A model generated the notes under the pieces. The model was given only the letters and a program-made list of their open reading frames with translations. It was not told the DNA's origin and searched no databases. 64,000 nucleotides of DNA. Source: Undaria pinnatifida (lineage: Eukaryota > Sar > Phaeophyceae > Laminariales > Alariaceae). Within the stretch, counting starts at the first letter, position 1. Every line of letters begins with the position of its first letter. The stretch lies in the NCBI GenBank assembly GCA_012845835.1, contig JABAKD010000100.1, positions 209,426 through 273,425 of the forward strand, read 5' to 3'. This document shows, piece after piece, positions 44,887 through 61,044 of the stretch. A program made the translations under genes and the position numbers.

Positions 44887-45289
44887 CCCTGAGTACTGGC
44901 ATTAAGACTTGCCTTCTTGTCATTCCTTCTTTTTTTGCCTTGCCGTGCTTTTTTTCTCTTTGCTTCCTTGTATGCTTCTTTGTTTTCTTTCTTCTGCTTC
45001 GTACGAGTGCTTCACAACAACCTGCCTGGTTTTCTGGCTTGTGCAGGTTCCGTTGTTCGTACCAGTACTTGCATGGACAAATATCCTATACGGTATGTGC
45101 GATGTACATTGCGCCCGGGCGTCCACAATATGGTTTGTGGCCACTTTGGTATATAAAAACACGGGAAGGCTGCCGAGGGGGCCGCGACTATACCGGAGGC
45201 GGCAAAGCACTCCACGCCTATGTATATTGCTGATCTGCAGACGCGGTACCTATTACTAATTGTTGTTGCTGTTGTTGTTGTTGTTTTTG
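44887..45289. other. Gene-free stretch
   Basis: T/C-rich sequence with short Phe/Cys-rich frames. No feature is recognised. Confidence 0.3.
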
Positions 45290-45480
45290 TTTTTTTTTTA
45301 TCCTCCGGCGGATGGGAAAAAATAAAGCTTTAGCTCACCACACTTCCACGTATTTTCATACGCGTCGCGTGTCGATTTAACTCAGTTGCTTTCGCAGCCC
45401 AACGCTAGCTGGCGCACCCTTCGGATCCCATTGTAGGTATAGCGTAAGCTGTCCCTATCAGTGGTCTTCGTTGTGTTTCA
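45290..45480 (-). repeat. Poly(A)-ended retroposon-like repeat, minus copy
   Basis: It begins with a T run, then ATCCTCCGGCGGATGGG, and ends at GTGGTCTTCGTT, the reverse complement of 30536-30735 over about 185 bp with few differences. Confidence 0.75.
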
Positions 45481-47104
45481 TTCACATGGTACCGTTAATT
45501 TACCCATCGGCATCCAGGGCATCCAGTGCCAGTGCCGATTCTTCACCCCCAGAGGGTTTCAAGCTCTGTGGTCAAAAACTATGAGACGGCGATATTGCAC
45601 AGTTAGTGATAGATGGTGCAAACCTCGAATGTGCGAGGTGTCCCGGGAGATGCGCAGAGAAGCACACCTTCCGAAAAAATGGGAAACAGCTGCTTCCGCT
45701 GTACTCAGCAGAAGGATGGCGGCCTGGAAGAAGCAGCGAGAAGAAATTTTCTCCTAACATTGATACATACATGTGTTCTTTCTGACTCGACTTGGTGAGG
45801 TTTTATTGACAGTTAGGCGTCGTCCTTTTCACGGGTAGGTGTGGTTATCCCTCCCTGCCGGGACCGCCCGTAATTTTTGTCGCCGATAGGTTTCAACATA
45901 CCCCCTTCTTGTCGACCTCTACCGATTTTAGCCAAGTCGCTCTCGCGGTTTCGCCAGAGAAGATGGAGGAAGAAGACCCAGAACAAAAACAAGACGAAGA
46001 ATCCAGACAGTGTCTTGTGTAATAATATGTGTGGAAACAACGGCCTCAGATGCTACTACTATTACCAGATATATCAAACTTTCCGGTCGAAGACACAGGA
46101 AAACAATCTAAGAAATCCAACGCAAAAAAAAATGTTCAAATTGGAGACAATTTCGAAGAGTTGTGGCAACGACAGTACAACTAACACCATAGGCAAGCCG
46201 CTGTCCAAAACGCCGGTAGCACACAAAAATACGTTCGGGATTATTATCAAGGGGGTTTCATAAAATTTGCGCGGGCTTCGCCCGCCCGCGAATTTTAATT
46301 CTTTAAAATCTGTCCTGGTACATCTAAAATTTGCCTATTCGCCAGTCGTCTCCGCGGATCAACAACAGGCCCACAAACATCTTCCTCAGCGACGTCAATG
46401 TTTCGCCATCTCCGCAAGATCCGCCCCGTTCGAGGCCGACGCGCTCGGCGGCGGCGCGCGACCCGAGCGTGCGCGCGCGGGGCTAGGTGGGGCGGAGGCT
46501 GAGGAACGCGACCAACGAGGAGAGCGGGCGAGAAAGCGATCTCGAGAGCGGCGAATAGATTCCCAGCGGAATGCGGTCTGAAGCGAAGACAATCTCATAT
46601 ACCTCTGCTCGCACAGGGGAGTTAGTGCATTATCGTATATGTGTCTATCTGTACTAATTTACCGTTATGTCTTTTCAGTTGTACCTCTTTTCCAATACGC
46701 TTGGAATACCGTATTTTGCTCGACTGACTGCATAAAAATCCATATACATGAAGCACTTAGAATCATATCTTATCTTCATCCTTTACCGCACCATCGCCAA
46801 CATTTTCTGCATGTATACGCAAGCCTGCGGCCGGCGGCCTTCCAGGCCGCCGGCGAAGCCCCTTGTATTATATATGTATACATAAAATATGTTTTTTTTC
46901 TTTTTGGCTCGCTGCTATCCGGCGGCCAAGGGTTTCTTGTCGCATTTTCGGCTGCGGGGCAAGCAAGACTGCCATGGGTACAGTATGAAGCATGTCTGGA
47001 TCTCGGTCTCGCTCCGTGGCGGTGCTCAGCATATTAGACGTCGCTGAGCTGGCTCTATTTGGCAAGGGATTGCGTTCCGCCTCCCTGAGACGAGCAGGTC
47101 ACTT
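45481..47104. other. Gene-free stretch with two strong palindromes
   Basis: AAAATTTGCGCGGGC / GCCCGCCCGCGAATTTT lies at 46261-46298. GCCGGCGGCC (46830-46839) with loop TTCCA and its perfect complement (46845-46854) is followed by GAAGCCCCTTGTATTATATA. No gene is recognised. Confidence 0.5.
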
Positions 47105-48110
47105 TGAACACCCCAAATTGTTTTACAATTTGTTGCAAAATTTTACATTTTTCGTTATATTTTTGTAGTGTTTGTAAAAAATGGCCGGCTACCCGCCCAG
47201 TCTCGAATCGCCTGCTCTGTTTCCATCACAACCTTTTCACAGTTGCGGCAGTAGAAGCAGCAGTAGAAGCAGCAGTGGCCGCAGGACAGCAGCAGCAGCA
47301 GAAGTACACATCTGCCGAGCGCCATATCTCTCGCGGCAGCGAGCAGGATGCAGACGGGGGTGTATCTCGCGCCGAAATGAGCCCTATCATCTTGCTCGGC
47401 ATGCCGTGTCGGCCGGGAATATAGGAAAAAATACAATAATCATACCCAATGGTCGAAGTTCCGTATGTTTTCGGCAAGCAAGAAACTGTGGATAGTTTGG
47501 TTGGCCTCCTCGGGCACCATTATAGCTGCCTGGAACCGTGTGCGCCTGGCGGACGCGCGACGGGGGCCGGGTTTCCTCGACTTCGAGGGGGTCGGGGCTG
47601 CTTATTTCCGTCGCGACTTGGCCGGCATCGGCCAAGAGAAGGTGGCTGGGGATGGGGCGCCCGATGCCTCCATGAAAACAAAAAAAATCGGGGTGCTGTT
47701 GCAAGAGACCTGGATTGGACCCCTCAAATTGCTTTACAAATTTTAATACACTTTTACATTGTTTTGTTATTTTTTGTTTTGTTTGTAAAAAATTGCCCGC
47801 TACCCGCCCAGTCTCGAATCGGCTGCTCTGTTTTTATCGCAACCTCTCAGCAATGGCAGCAGTAGAAGCAGCACAACAGCAGCAGCAGCAGCGGCAGCAA
47901 TATACAGCAGCACCATGATGCATCTGCCGGGCGCCATATCTGACGAGGCGGCGAGCAGGGCCGAGAGTGCCGGCAGGCGTGTATCATGCGCCGAAATGGG
48001 CCCTGTTATCTCGCTTCGTATGCTGTGTCGTCTCGGAATATAAGGAACAATGGGTAATAATGTTCAATGGTCAACGTACCCTATATTTTTGACCAGCGAG
48101 AAGCTGTGAA
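47105..48110 (+). repeat. Two direct copies of an about 390-bp repeat, period about 613 bp
   Basis: The segments 47105-47495 and 47718-48108 share GTTTGTAAAAAATKGCC, CTACCCGCCCAGTCTCGAAT, GGCAGYAGTAGAAGCAGCA, GCGCCATATCT, CGCGCCGAAATGRGCCCT and GGTCRAMGT in order. They carry CAG runs of different length. Confidence 0.85.
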
Positions 48111-51100
48111 CACATCTTAAAAGCCGTGCGATTGTCCATTGTCCGCCTGCTCGCTCACTCAATCGTTCCATTGCGTGTGTAGTGTATGTGCGTGTGACAC
48201 GTCTAGTTCCTTGTTTCACGAATAACATGTTACGTGCGTTCCCTATGACTCCTTTTTCGCTTTGCGACGCCCCCGGGCTTTCACGTTACACACATCCCGA
48301 AGGGGGGACCTTGTATTATATATATTAACAAGGCGCTTCGTTTTGCGGCATTCGCCGCCCGCTACGCTAGCTTTTACGCTTGCTCAGGAATAAAAAAGAG
48401 TGCGAAGCAGACAAAGAAAGGCACATGCTTGGTTGTAAGTGAAAGTTGTCGACTTGAAAATGCCAAGAGACCCGCCGCCATGCTCCAGAAAAAAATGCCA
48501 AAGACGCCACATGAATGAGTATACCGTGTATAGCATGTATGTACCTGGTATCTTGTATTTGCGTGTATAATAAAATATGAGAAATTTAGAATAGCGACAG
48601 GTGTGAGATCGGGGATTTTGATGAAACTCTTCTTTGCAAGCTGTGCGGGATGCTTTGACCGCGCGCACAACGCGTTTTGAGGGGAACAAAATCTGACTAA
48701 ATCTAATAACAAATCGGCACGAACACTGTCTCTGGAGTAGTATTAATAGTAGAGCTTGCTTGAAGACGATGTGCGGAGATGGTTGTTTGAAAAGCGTGGA
48801 ACATATGGTTGTGTTTGGTAACGTCAGTCACATCGATATCCACACCAAAAAATATAGATGAGGGCTGAGTTTCTGTCGCACTTGGAATAATACGAATAAA
48901 TTGTTCTTGGCGGTTGGCTACACGTACAAAGACGGAGCAACAAACCTTGAAGGACAAAAAAACGTAGAAAATCATAAAACGGAAGTTGCTAAAAAGTAAA
49001 AAGAGCAGAAAGTAAAGAAAGGGTGGAAAGGCCAAGCAAGCAATAGAATGAGGCGGAGTTCAGATGGGAACCTGGGAGAGGCCAGGGCGGGGTCAACCGA
49101 GGCTGCTCAGGAAAATAACAAAAGAAAGTCAACATGAAACAGTAAATATAGACAACGTGTATAAAGGTAAGGACACAAGATAGTTTGTATCGTATATTAA
49201 TGCCAACGGAAACCAAGGCAGATTCGTAGTGCACCACCTCCAGTACTTTATGGTAGAGCACAAACTACAAAAGAAACTTGAAGGTGATTGTACACCGTTG
49301 ACGACGACTTACGTCTATGACGAACTTTTTACGAGCGTAGGGCATGCAAAGATAAGCGTGGAACACGAGACGGAGGACATAACCGCCACCCAACCTCCGT
49401 CGACACAACGATCGTGTCACGCTCACCCCACATATCGATCCACCACCACGTCCGCTTGATTCACCAGCACGTCCACGTTCTACCGACTTAGACTGCTTAG
49501 ATGGGGAACGGCGGTAGATGGCCGTCATACGAGCTGGGCCAGCCAAAAAACGGACAACGTTTCAGAAAGCTCTGCCGCCACCGCTTTGACGAGTTACCAG
49601 GTAGGACTTAAAATTTGAAGCACGGACATTTACACAACATTGCCCATTCACAAAAAAAAGGATATCAACACCTCTAAGTTCTTTTTTTTCCGACTCAATC
49701 TCGCCGAGATATCCGCCAAAACTCAAAAGTACCAACTTGTCCACACAAAATTCCTATAAGTATCGTCATTTCCGATCAAGGTGAAAGTTGGCGGAGACAA
49801 TGCTGAAGACTCTACGAAAAAAAATCGATATAAATTTCATCGCCCAATTCGCCACCCATCAAGAGATATTGCCAAAACTCGATTCTATATATAAGTCAGG
49901 TCTTTTCGACAAAAAAATGGATAAAATGACCTTTTTGCGATGCCCCGCTCATTCTTGAGAATTTTGAAATGAAATTTTAACGTATTTGAGCCGCATGTGC
50001 ACACAAACGGAAAGCCGGCCTTTGTGTTTTTTCGTTTTATTACGCAGATTATGGGCGATTTTGATTTTTTCGGATCGCATATCGGCCATATATCTCGCTC
50101 GGACGAAAAACAAAAAACAAAAAGCCCGGCTTCCTGACTGTCGGTTGATCCATGATCAACATCGTGTCCAAAAATCATACCTAAATACGTAAAATTGAGC
50201 GGGACATGGCCAATCTACATCTCTGGCAGTTACTTGGCTGGTCCAGCCTGTAGGAGCTACTTACATCTATCACTAAAAACTTACGTGTGTTTAGAGCATA
50301 CAAAGATACGCGCAGCACACGAAACGGAGTGCCACGCCCGTCAACATACCGATTCTCCACCAGTGGTAGTGCAGCGCGGGAGGTGACTCGAGCAGGTAGT
50401 CGCCCGTTTTCTTCAGAAGAAGATCGTTTGCTATCGCGGCAACGGTACACTGGACGGTGATATCCTCGCCAACCTGATCACCCTTGCTGGCAGCTTCGCA
50501 GGGCTTCTGCGAACGACGACAAAGGGGTGAAGGTAACGGTTGGTTGACAAATGTGGACAAACCCGAACGGCTAGAGCTGTTCATAAACTATTAAACAACA
50601 TATGTATTCCGCAAAGGTACAGCTGACAGTACAGGAAGGAGAATTTACGTCGGTAACGGGTCGAATTCGGTTGCATGTATATGCGCGATTGAATATGTAG
50701 GCCTCGATGGCGGCACATTCCTGCAGCTGATAGTAACGCTTATGGAAGGCGCCGACTTTTTTGCCCCCAACGTAGTTTGTAAGTCGCTTCATGAATAAAG
50801 GCGGTAGGTAAACGTGACATGTTTTTCGAGGCGGACAAACTGCCTTGGCTGAACGAACGGCTGTAGACTATTGCTGCACTGCTGGTGGGTAGGTGGATGG
50901 GAGGTTGTTGCGTGAGCAGCCGTAAACATTTTCCAAGCACGCGCAGTGTACTTAAGAGAGCCGAACACCCCCCCCCCCAAAAAAAAAAGCAACTCCCAAA
51001 TCGGCACCACGAAATTCCGCCTGAATGTACGCACTACTGCTGCAGACAACTGCTGTATTTCTCGTGGTGCTTCTCGTTGACACGTTGATAAGAGGGGACT

Positions 51101-52439
51101 GGGTGGGTCCACGCACCTACGGGTTAAGGCTTTTTACCATGCCTACTGCAGCCGGGGTAGAGGACGACTTCGCGGGGGCATTGGGTTGTCTTTGGTCGCC
51201 CCCGTAGACGGAGGGGGACCATAAAAAAAATGCTACACCCAAAACCACACAGCCAACAACCGCGTGAAGGTCCTCACTGCGTACTACTGCAGCCTACAGC
51301 TGCTGTAGCCTACAGCTGTACTACTGGTGAGCACATAGATTTGTGCAAGATGGGTGTGGCGGCGCACCAGCGTGAATCACATCATACATGTATACGTGTA
51401 ATTTGATTGCGATGTACATAGCTTGCTTAGTGGGACGACTCTCTGTCCCCCTACTAAGACCTACACCAACACAGATAGTATGTCACATAATATGCCTTTG
51501 ACTCATTCAGCTGAAAGTAGGCCAACACAAAAAGCCGACTCGTTTACATTTTTTCTTTTTGGCAGACAAACTGATTGAGCGTGCTCACTACTGCTGTACG
51601 TACTGGCAAACAACAGCTAACATGTTATTCGTAGAACGGAGAATCAAACTGCCAAAGAACAAGGATATGCGACGAAAAGTCTAACGGACATACCATACCT
51701 GGTAATGATATGATATCTACAACAGAACACAAAACGAATGCCAGCATGTATTGTGCAGCGGATGCAGGCAGCAGTACACCGCCAGCAACCGCTGCTGCGA
51801 GCGGCAGCAGCGAGCAGCAGCAGCAGCAGCAGCAGCAGGCAGAGACCGTATATCACAAGACGCCCGTGGTCCTCTTTCTATATGCAAGCACACGGGGCCT
51901 AACACATAATGCCTGGTGCAGAGGAAGAGAATACCCAGCATCAAAGTACCTAGACATGATACCATATGATATCCGTCTGAGCGCAATATATCAATATAAA
52001 CACGACTTATATTTGGGACCAGACTGGTATTAGAATATAACACAAAATAATGTGTTGCACTTGGCTGCTTCCGCAGCAGGCAGCAGCACACATGCGACAG
52101 ATGCTCCTACCATCATCAGCAGCGAGCGCCGGCAGCAGAGAATGCGTATCACACGACTCATGTCGTCCAACGCGGGGCCTGACACATAATAACAGGTACA
52201 GAGAGAGCCCATGAGACTCTCAGCGTCCAACACAGCGGAGCGAACGCCGCACATCCCAACAACATTTTCCAAATTATCAGCTTAAAAATATTTCATTTCG
52301 GTGAAGTTTCGGCACAACAAATGTTAAGCAGCAGAAGATACGAAAAACAGCAAGCAGCAGCAGCACAGCAGCAGCAGCGCCACCTTGCGCAGCAGCACCG
52401 CAGCTACGGCAACCTAGATAGAGCATCCATAGATACGAT
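48111..52439. other. Gene-free stretch with scattered CAG runs
   Basis: (CAG)n runs lie near 51811-51840 and 52345-52410. GAAGGGGGGACCTTGTATTA at 48298 resembles the hairpin tail at 46855. A weak duplication links about 49295-49375 with 50260-50345 (ACTTACGT, GCATACAAAGATA-like, ACGAGACGGA-like). No open frame here resembles a known family. Confidence 0.35.
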
Positions 52440-53183
52440 GTGCATCGCTTAAATCGCGGTCCATGGGGCCACACCCTGGACGATATGCAATATCATATTG
52501 CAATACGCATACGAACCTATTGCCGTGTCCGCCGTATTGGCCGCCCCAATAGGTATTGATAGCGCTTCTGCAGACATACTGTGCGGAGCAATACATCTCA
52601 AGTCAACAGTTGCTGACATCTCCGCGGAAATAACACTTGTCAGAATGAGTGCATCGATTGGTCTTGACGTCGCAAGTCATATCAATAAGTTCGTTCGATA
52701 GCATATTGGAATATCAACCAGTATTGATTATTTTGTTGTATCCATCTTGATAACGGCAATACGCATTGATAGATGCAAAATCTCTAATATTGTCCGAGTA
52801 ATAGTGATCGATATTGGATGGTTGAACAGTATTGACCACCCCAGTACCTATCGATATGAGATTTGAAAACATAGTGTCACTTCAACGCATATTGCACGAA
52901 GCATTACTGCTGCTGCATGTCTTTCGTGATATTCAGTATGATGCCACCACACATGTGGAATAATTTTGGTGTCGTTGGATATTGGATATCACGTGTTATA
53001 TCACATAATGCACTTCGCATTCCACCACAACCAGCCAATAGTCGGAACAGTTTAATATTGAAGGGAACTCGGGCAAATACACAAGGTCGAAAAGGCACCC
53101 CACCTTGGGATGCAGCAGCATGTTGCTTGTAGATATTTCCCCCGCACCCGATCCTGGTGCCAACAAACCACCACAGGGCGATC

Positions 53184-53694
53184 ATGAGCGACTGCGCCAA
53201 CGACGGACAATCGGCGGGAGGTGGCAGCAGCAGCGGTGGCAGCGCGCCGGCATCCACCCAGCAGACAACGCTGTCCGGCTTTGTTTGCCAGGGTGATGGT
53301 GAGGTTTCTAAGGGGCCAAGAAATCGGATTGCAGCGAAACTGAATTTCCCGACCAGCGTTCCGGCGGACGTGAAGGACGCCGTTCTCCGCTACGCTCCTC
53401 CACAAGGTTTAATGATCGCGGACATACCCAACGTGAAAGGAAAGCCTAGCTTCACAGCTTTCTACGGAGTAAGGCCGGAGTACAAGCCCGAGAACGGGGA
53501 GAAGTTGAAACCAGTTAGGGAGCAGGTGTACGCCTGCCTCGCAAGCCAGGGGTGCCGCACCACGGCGAAAACCTTGACAATTTCCTCGAGTTCTACAACG
53601 GGTGCGACGAACCACCTAAAGCAAGAGCACTCCATAACGTCTGAGATCAGCGCCGCGCAGCAGCAGAAGCGAGTGCAGCACATACCTGTGCGTG
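53184..53694 (+). pseudogene. BED-finger hAT-like transposase, exon 1 (candidate)
   Basis: ATG 53184 (MSDCANDGQSAGGG) is preferred over 53157 because the latter adds no conserved sequence. After a Ser/Gly-rich head come an ordered region (RNRIAAKLNFPTSVPADVKD, SFTAFYGVRPEYKPENGEKL) and a BED-like finger CLASQGC...TNHLKQEH. The frame then degenerates into LFCFGLECVFLLFLC, so a donor near 53695 (GTGCGTGG) is likely, joined in phase to an acceptor near 53940. BED fingers bind transposon ends. Confidence 0.45.
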
Positions 53695-53940
53695 GTCTTT
53701 TTTGTTTTGGGTTAGAGTGTGTGTTCCTCCTCTTCCTGTGTCGTCCTGGACGTCCAAAAGGACATCGGTAGTATGATGTTTTTTGTGCTTGCAACGTACT
53801 CCGTACTTCGTTAGAAATAGTGCCGTTCAACATGCATGTCACACATGTTCATGCATGCATGTGGTTCCAACTGCTGTACTGAGGTTAGTTTGTGGCGCAC
53901 TGCTGTCCCTGTCGGAGTATTTGATTGAAATAACAGAGAG

Positions 53941-54150
53941 CAAGCGGCGGTGGACAGTGTGCAGCAGGTGAAGCAGAGCCAGCTTTCCCAGTCGGATCCG
54001 ACGCGTTGGAACGCGCTCAGCATTGTGAAGAGCTTCATTATTCGCCACGCTCTTCCGTTCAGCCTCTTCGACGACAAGTACACGAGCCACACCCTCGCTG
54101 TCGTCGCGCCTGCCGACAAACTCCAAGTGCAGAAGCTCAACAATAAAGCC
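53941..54150 (+). pseudogene. hAT-like transposase, exon 2 (candidate), truncated
   Basis: From 53941 (QAAVDSVQQVKQ) the frame reads TRWNALSIVKSFIIRHALPF, SLFDDKYTSHTLAVVAPADK and KLNNKA, matching the FI....LPFS pattern that follows the BED finger in hAT transposases. It ends at a good donor, GTAAGT at 54151. No later exon with the catalytic residues or the C-terminal dimerisation domain is visible before 54640, so the gene is truncated. Confidence 0.5.
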
Positions 54151-54699
54151 GTAAGTTGGGTGGCTGAGAGTCGGCTGGCATACACCCTTTCCTTTCTCAC
54201 CTCCTTATACCCTGGACAATATCTACAATATGATCTTGGACACGTCAATTCGTGTAAAATGGATGGTTCGATACGTATTGCGACCAACAGCCGCTGAGTC
54301 CGAGGAGTATCGATATGAATTGTGGTAACGCCAACAGTATGACCAATATCGCCGGTGTGTTTCGGACTATCAATATATTCTGCTTGGTATGCATTGTGCA
54401 TGTATCGCTCCTGTCAGTATTTTTCAATCAATATTCCCATACGATACTGGTTCCTCAATATGTGAAAGGAATCAGGTGCCAATTCATATTGTTGGAGTAA
54501 TATGTGCAGTATTGTGGCATTCAAAATATTTTACTGGCCGCAATACAACGTCAACTGAGTGATCGATACGTATTGCGTTTGCCAACATGGTAATGCTTGC
54601 AACTATCAGTGCATATTGGGTGTCGCCGATATGTTGAGGTGGCACGTCGAGACTTGTCCCTCTTGCTTCCTTGTGCGTGTGTGTTTTTCATTATGAAAT

Positions 54700-54800
54700 C
54701 CGAAAAAATAAAACACGGCAACACTCACTGACGTACACAAATGGCTTGCAGTGTGCCGTAGTGTTGTTTTGTGAAGGGAGGGTTTACGAGGTGAGAGAGC
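54700..54800 (+). repeat. Dispersed repeat shared with 63530-63620
   Basis: AAACACGGCAACACTCACTG, GGCTTGCAGTGTGCCGTA and GAGGGTTTACG correspond to AACACACGGCAAGACCACAC, GGTTTGCAGTGTGCTGTA and GAGGGTTTATG at 63536-63610. Confidence 0.7.
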
Positions 54801-54944
54801 GAGATGTGCGTTTTTCTCTTTTTCTTTTTGGTTTTGGTCTTGATTGTTTTTGATTCTGCATTTATTTCGGGATGCGTTTCTTGATGTTTTTGTGGGGCGG
54901 GTTGGGACGCAATGAGTGCGAAGTTTGGATTGAATGACGCGTAC

Positions 54945-55240
54945 AGGTTGACAGCGTACCAATTTCGAACCGTGGGTTCGAGGCCCACCGACTTGGTTTT
55001 TTTTCATGGGATAGAATTTTTATGTTAGGGTGACAGCGTATTAATTTAGGATCGTGGGTTCGAGGCTCACCGACTCCCGGGTGGGATTTTTTATGTCTTT
55101 TTAGGGTGACAGCGTATTAATTTAGAATCCTGGGTTCGAGGCTCACCGACTCCCGTTCTTTTTTTTTTTTCAAGGGGTGGGACTTTGGTGACAGCGTATT
55201 GATTTAGAACCGTGGGTTCGAGGCTCACCGACTCTCGTTG
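54945..55240 (+). repeat. Tandem of four tRNA-3'-half-like units
   Basis: Four units of about 65-90 bp start with GTTGACAGCGTACC or GTGACAGCGTATT and contain GTGGGTTCGAGGCYCACCGAC, a T-arm with a B box (GGTTCGAGGCY) and stem GTGGG/CYCAC. No A box or 5' half precedes them. T-rich spacers separate the units. The same block starts module A of the dispersed repeat at 12.66 and 61.95 kb. Confidence 0.75.
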
Positions 55241-55345
55241 TTTTTTTCGTTTTTGTTTTTGTTTTTGTTTTTTGGTTTGTTTTGTCTTTGTCTTTGTTTT
55301 TGTTTTTGTTTTTGTTTGTTTTTGTTTTGTTTTGTTTTTAAGGGC
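55241..55345. repeat. (GTTTTT)n-like T-rich run
   Basis: Simple GTTTTT/GTTTTG repetition directly after the tRNA-like tandem. Confidence 0.85.
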
Positions 55346-55546
55346 GGGACTTTTACATGTAAAATGTTATGGTGACAGTATTTTTTAGTTTATTCATTTA
55401 TTTATATTAGTTTACTTTATTATATCTTATTTCATATTTTTAAGGTGGGACTTTTACATGGTGTCTATTACATCACTTCGTACGCCACTACTACTGTCTT
55501 CATACTCCCGATGTATACCAAAACCCGCCACTATAGTGAAAATAAA

Positions 55547-60013
<4,467 letters not shown>

Positions 60014-60119
60014 TAAAACCACCCCCAGGTACAGAATACTTACATACGCACTTAAAAACGAGTACCAACAACCCTGACCAAGCCATCCATCCGCAAACCA
60101 TCCACCATACATATGGTAG

Positions 60120-60781
60120 TGTCATAAGGCTTAGTTTGGGTAAGCTATTGGTTAACCTTTGGCAAGTGGTCAAACGGACCAATACCCCACTAATTCTTTA
60201 ACAAATGGCGTCGTCGACAGACCATGGGTTTTTGGGTCGTGGGTTCGATCCCCACATCCACCATAATAAACTTTTTCAGATTTTCCCATGGCGAACTTGA
60301 AAAATACTCTCCCCGGTATACCCAGGAAATGAAACGGCTTGGACATATTGACAGGTCCGCCCGTATATCCGGCCGACCTGCTATCCCGCCGTTTCAGGGG
60401 GGGAGAGTGTCATAAGGCTTAGTTTGGGTAAGCTATTGGTTAACCTTTTGCAAGTGGTCAAACGGACTAATACCCCACTAATTCCTTAACAAATGGCGTC
60501 GTCGACAGACCATGGGTTTCTTGGGTCGTGGGTTCGATCCCCACCATCCACAATAATAATCTTTTCAGATTTTCCCCATGGGTGAACTTGAAAAATACTC
60601 TCCCCGGTATCCCCAGGAAATGAAACGGCTTGGATGTTGACAGAGGTCCGCCGTATATCCGGCCGACCTGCTATCCCGCCGTTTCAGGGGGGAAGAGTTT
60701 TATAAGGCTTAGTTTGGGTAAGCTATTGGTTAACCTTTTGCAAGTGGTCAAACGGACTAATACCCCACAAATTCCTTAACA
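60120..60781 (+). mobile_element. TRIM array: three 84-bp LTRs and two internal domains
   Basis: The LTRs lie at 60120-60203, 60408-60491 and 60698-60781 (each about TGTYATAAGGCTTAG...CCTTAACA; the third starts TT instead of TG). Each internal domain starts AATGGCGTCGTCGACAG, a candidate primer binding site two bases after the LTR, and ends in a polypurine tract (CAGGGGGGGAGAG). GTAG flanks both sides (60116-60119 and 60782-60785) as target duplication. No coding capacity is present, as is usual for terminal-repeat retrotransposons in miniature. A shared middle LTR is the classic product of unequal recombination. Confidence 0.85.
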
Positions 60782-61010
60782 GTAGAGCAATATAGTAGAA
60801 ACTACAGAAATAAATTTGTAAAATAGATATGATGTTAGACTACTTTAATATTCCCCAACTAAAGTAAAAATACTAACGCCAATCATTGTCGTGGAGAAAA
60901 ACATTTGTTTATGAAATAATAGGACCCCTCCCAATAAAAAACAAGCACCAGCAAGCAGCTTCAAAATGTGAGTACTGACCCGAAATTCGTCGGACTCACA
61001 CCTGACGTCC
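60782..61010 (+). repeat. Dispersed repeat module B, copy 3
   Basis: GTAGAGCAATATAGTAGAAA to CTCACACCTGACGTCCTG is nearly the same as 12386-12645, and the TRIM array sits at its left edge. Confidence 0.8.
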
Positions 61011-61044
61011 TGAATATATACATATATATATATATAATATAATA

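Larger units (their letters stand above)
52470..54640 (+). mobile_element. Decayed hAT-like DNA transposon (tentative)
   Basis: A split ORF with a BED-like finger and a hAT-like segment is flanked on both sides by AT-rich DNA full of ATATTG, CAATACG and CGTATTG motifs (for example GCAATACGCATAC at 52500, GATACGTATTGCG at 54270 and 54563). Subterminal motif clusters in both orientations are usual in hAT elements. Exact ends and 8-bp target duplication were not found. Confidence 0.45.
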
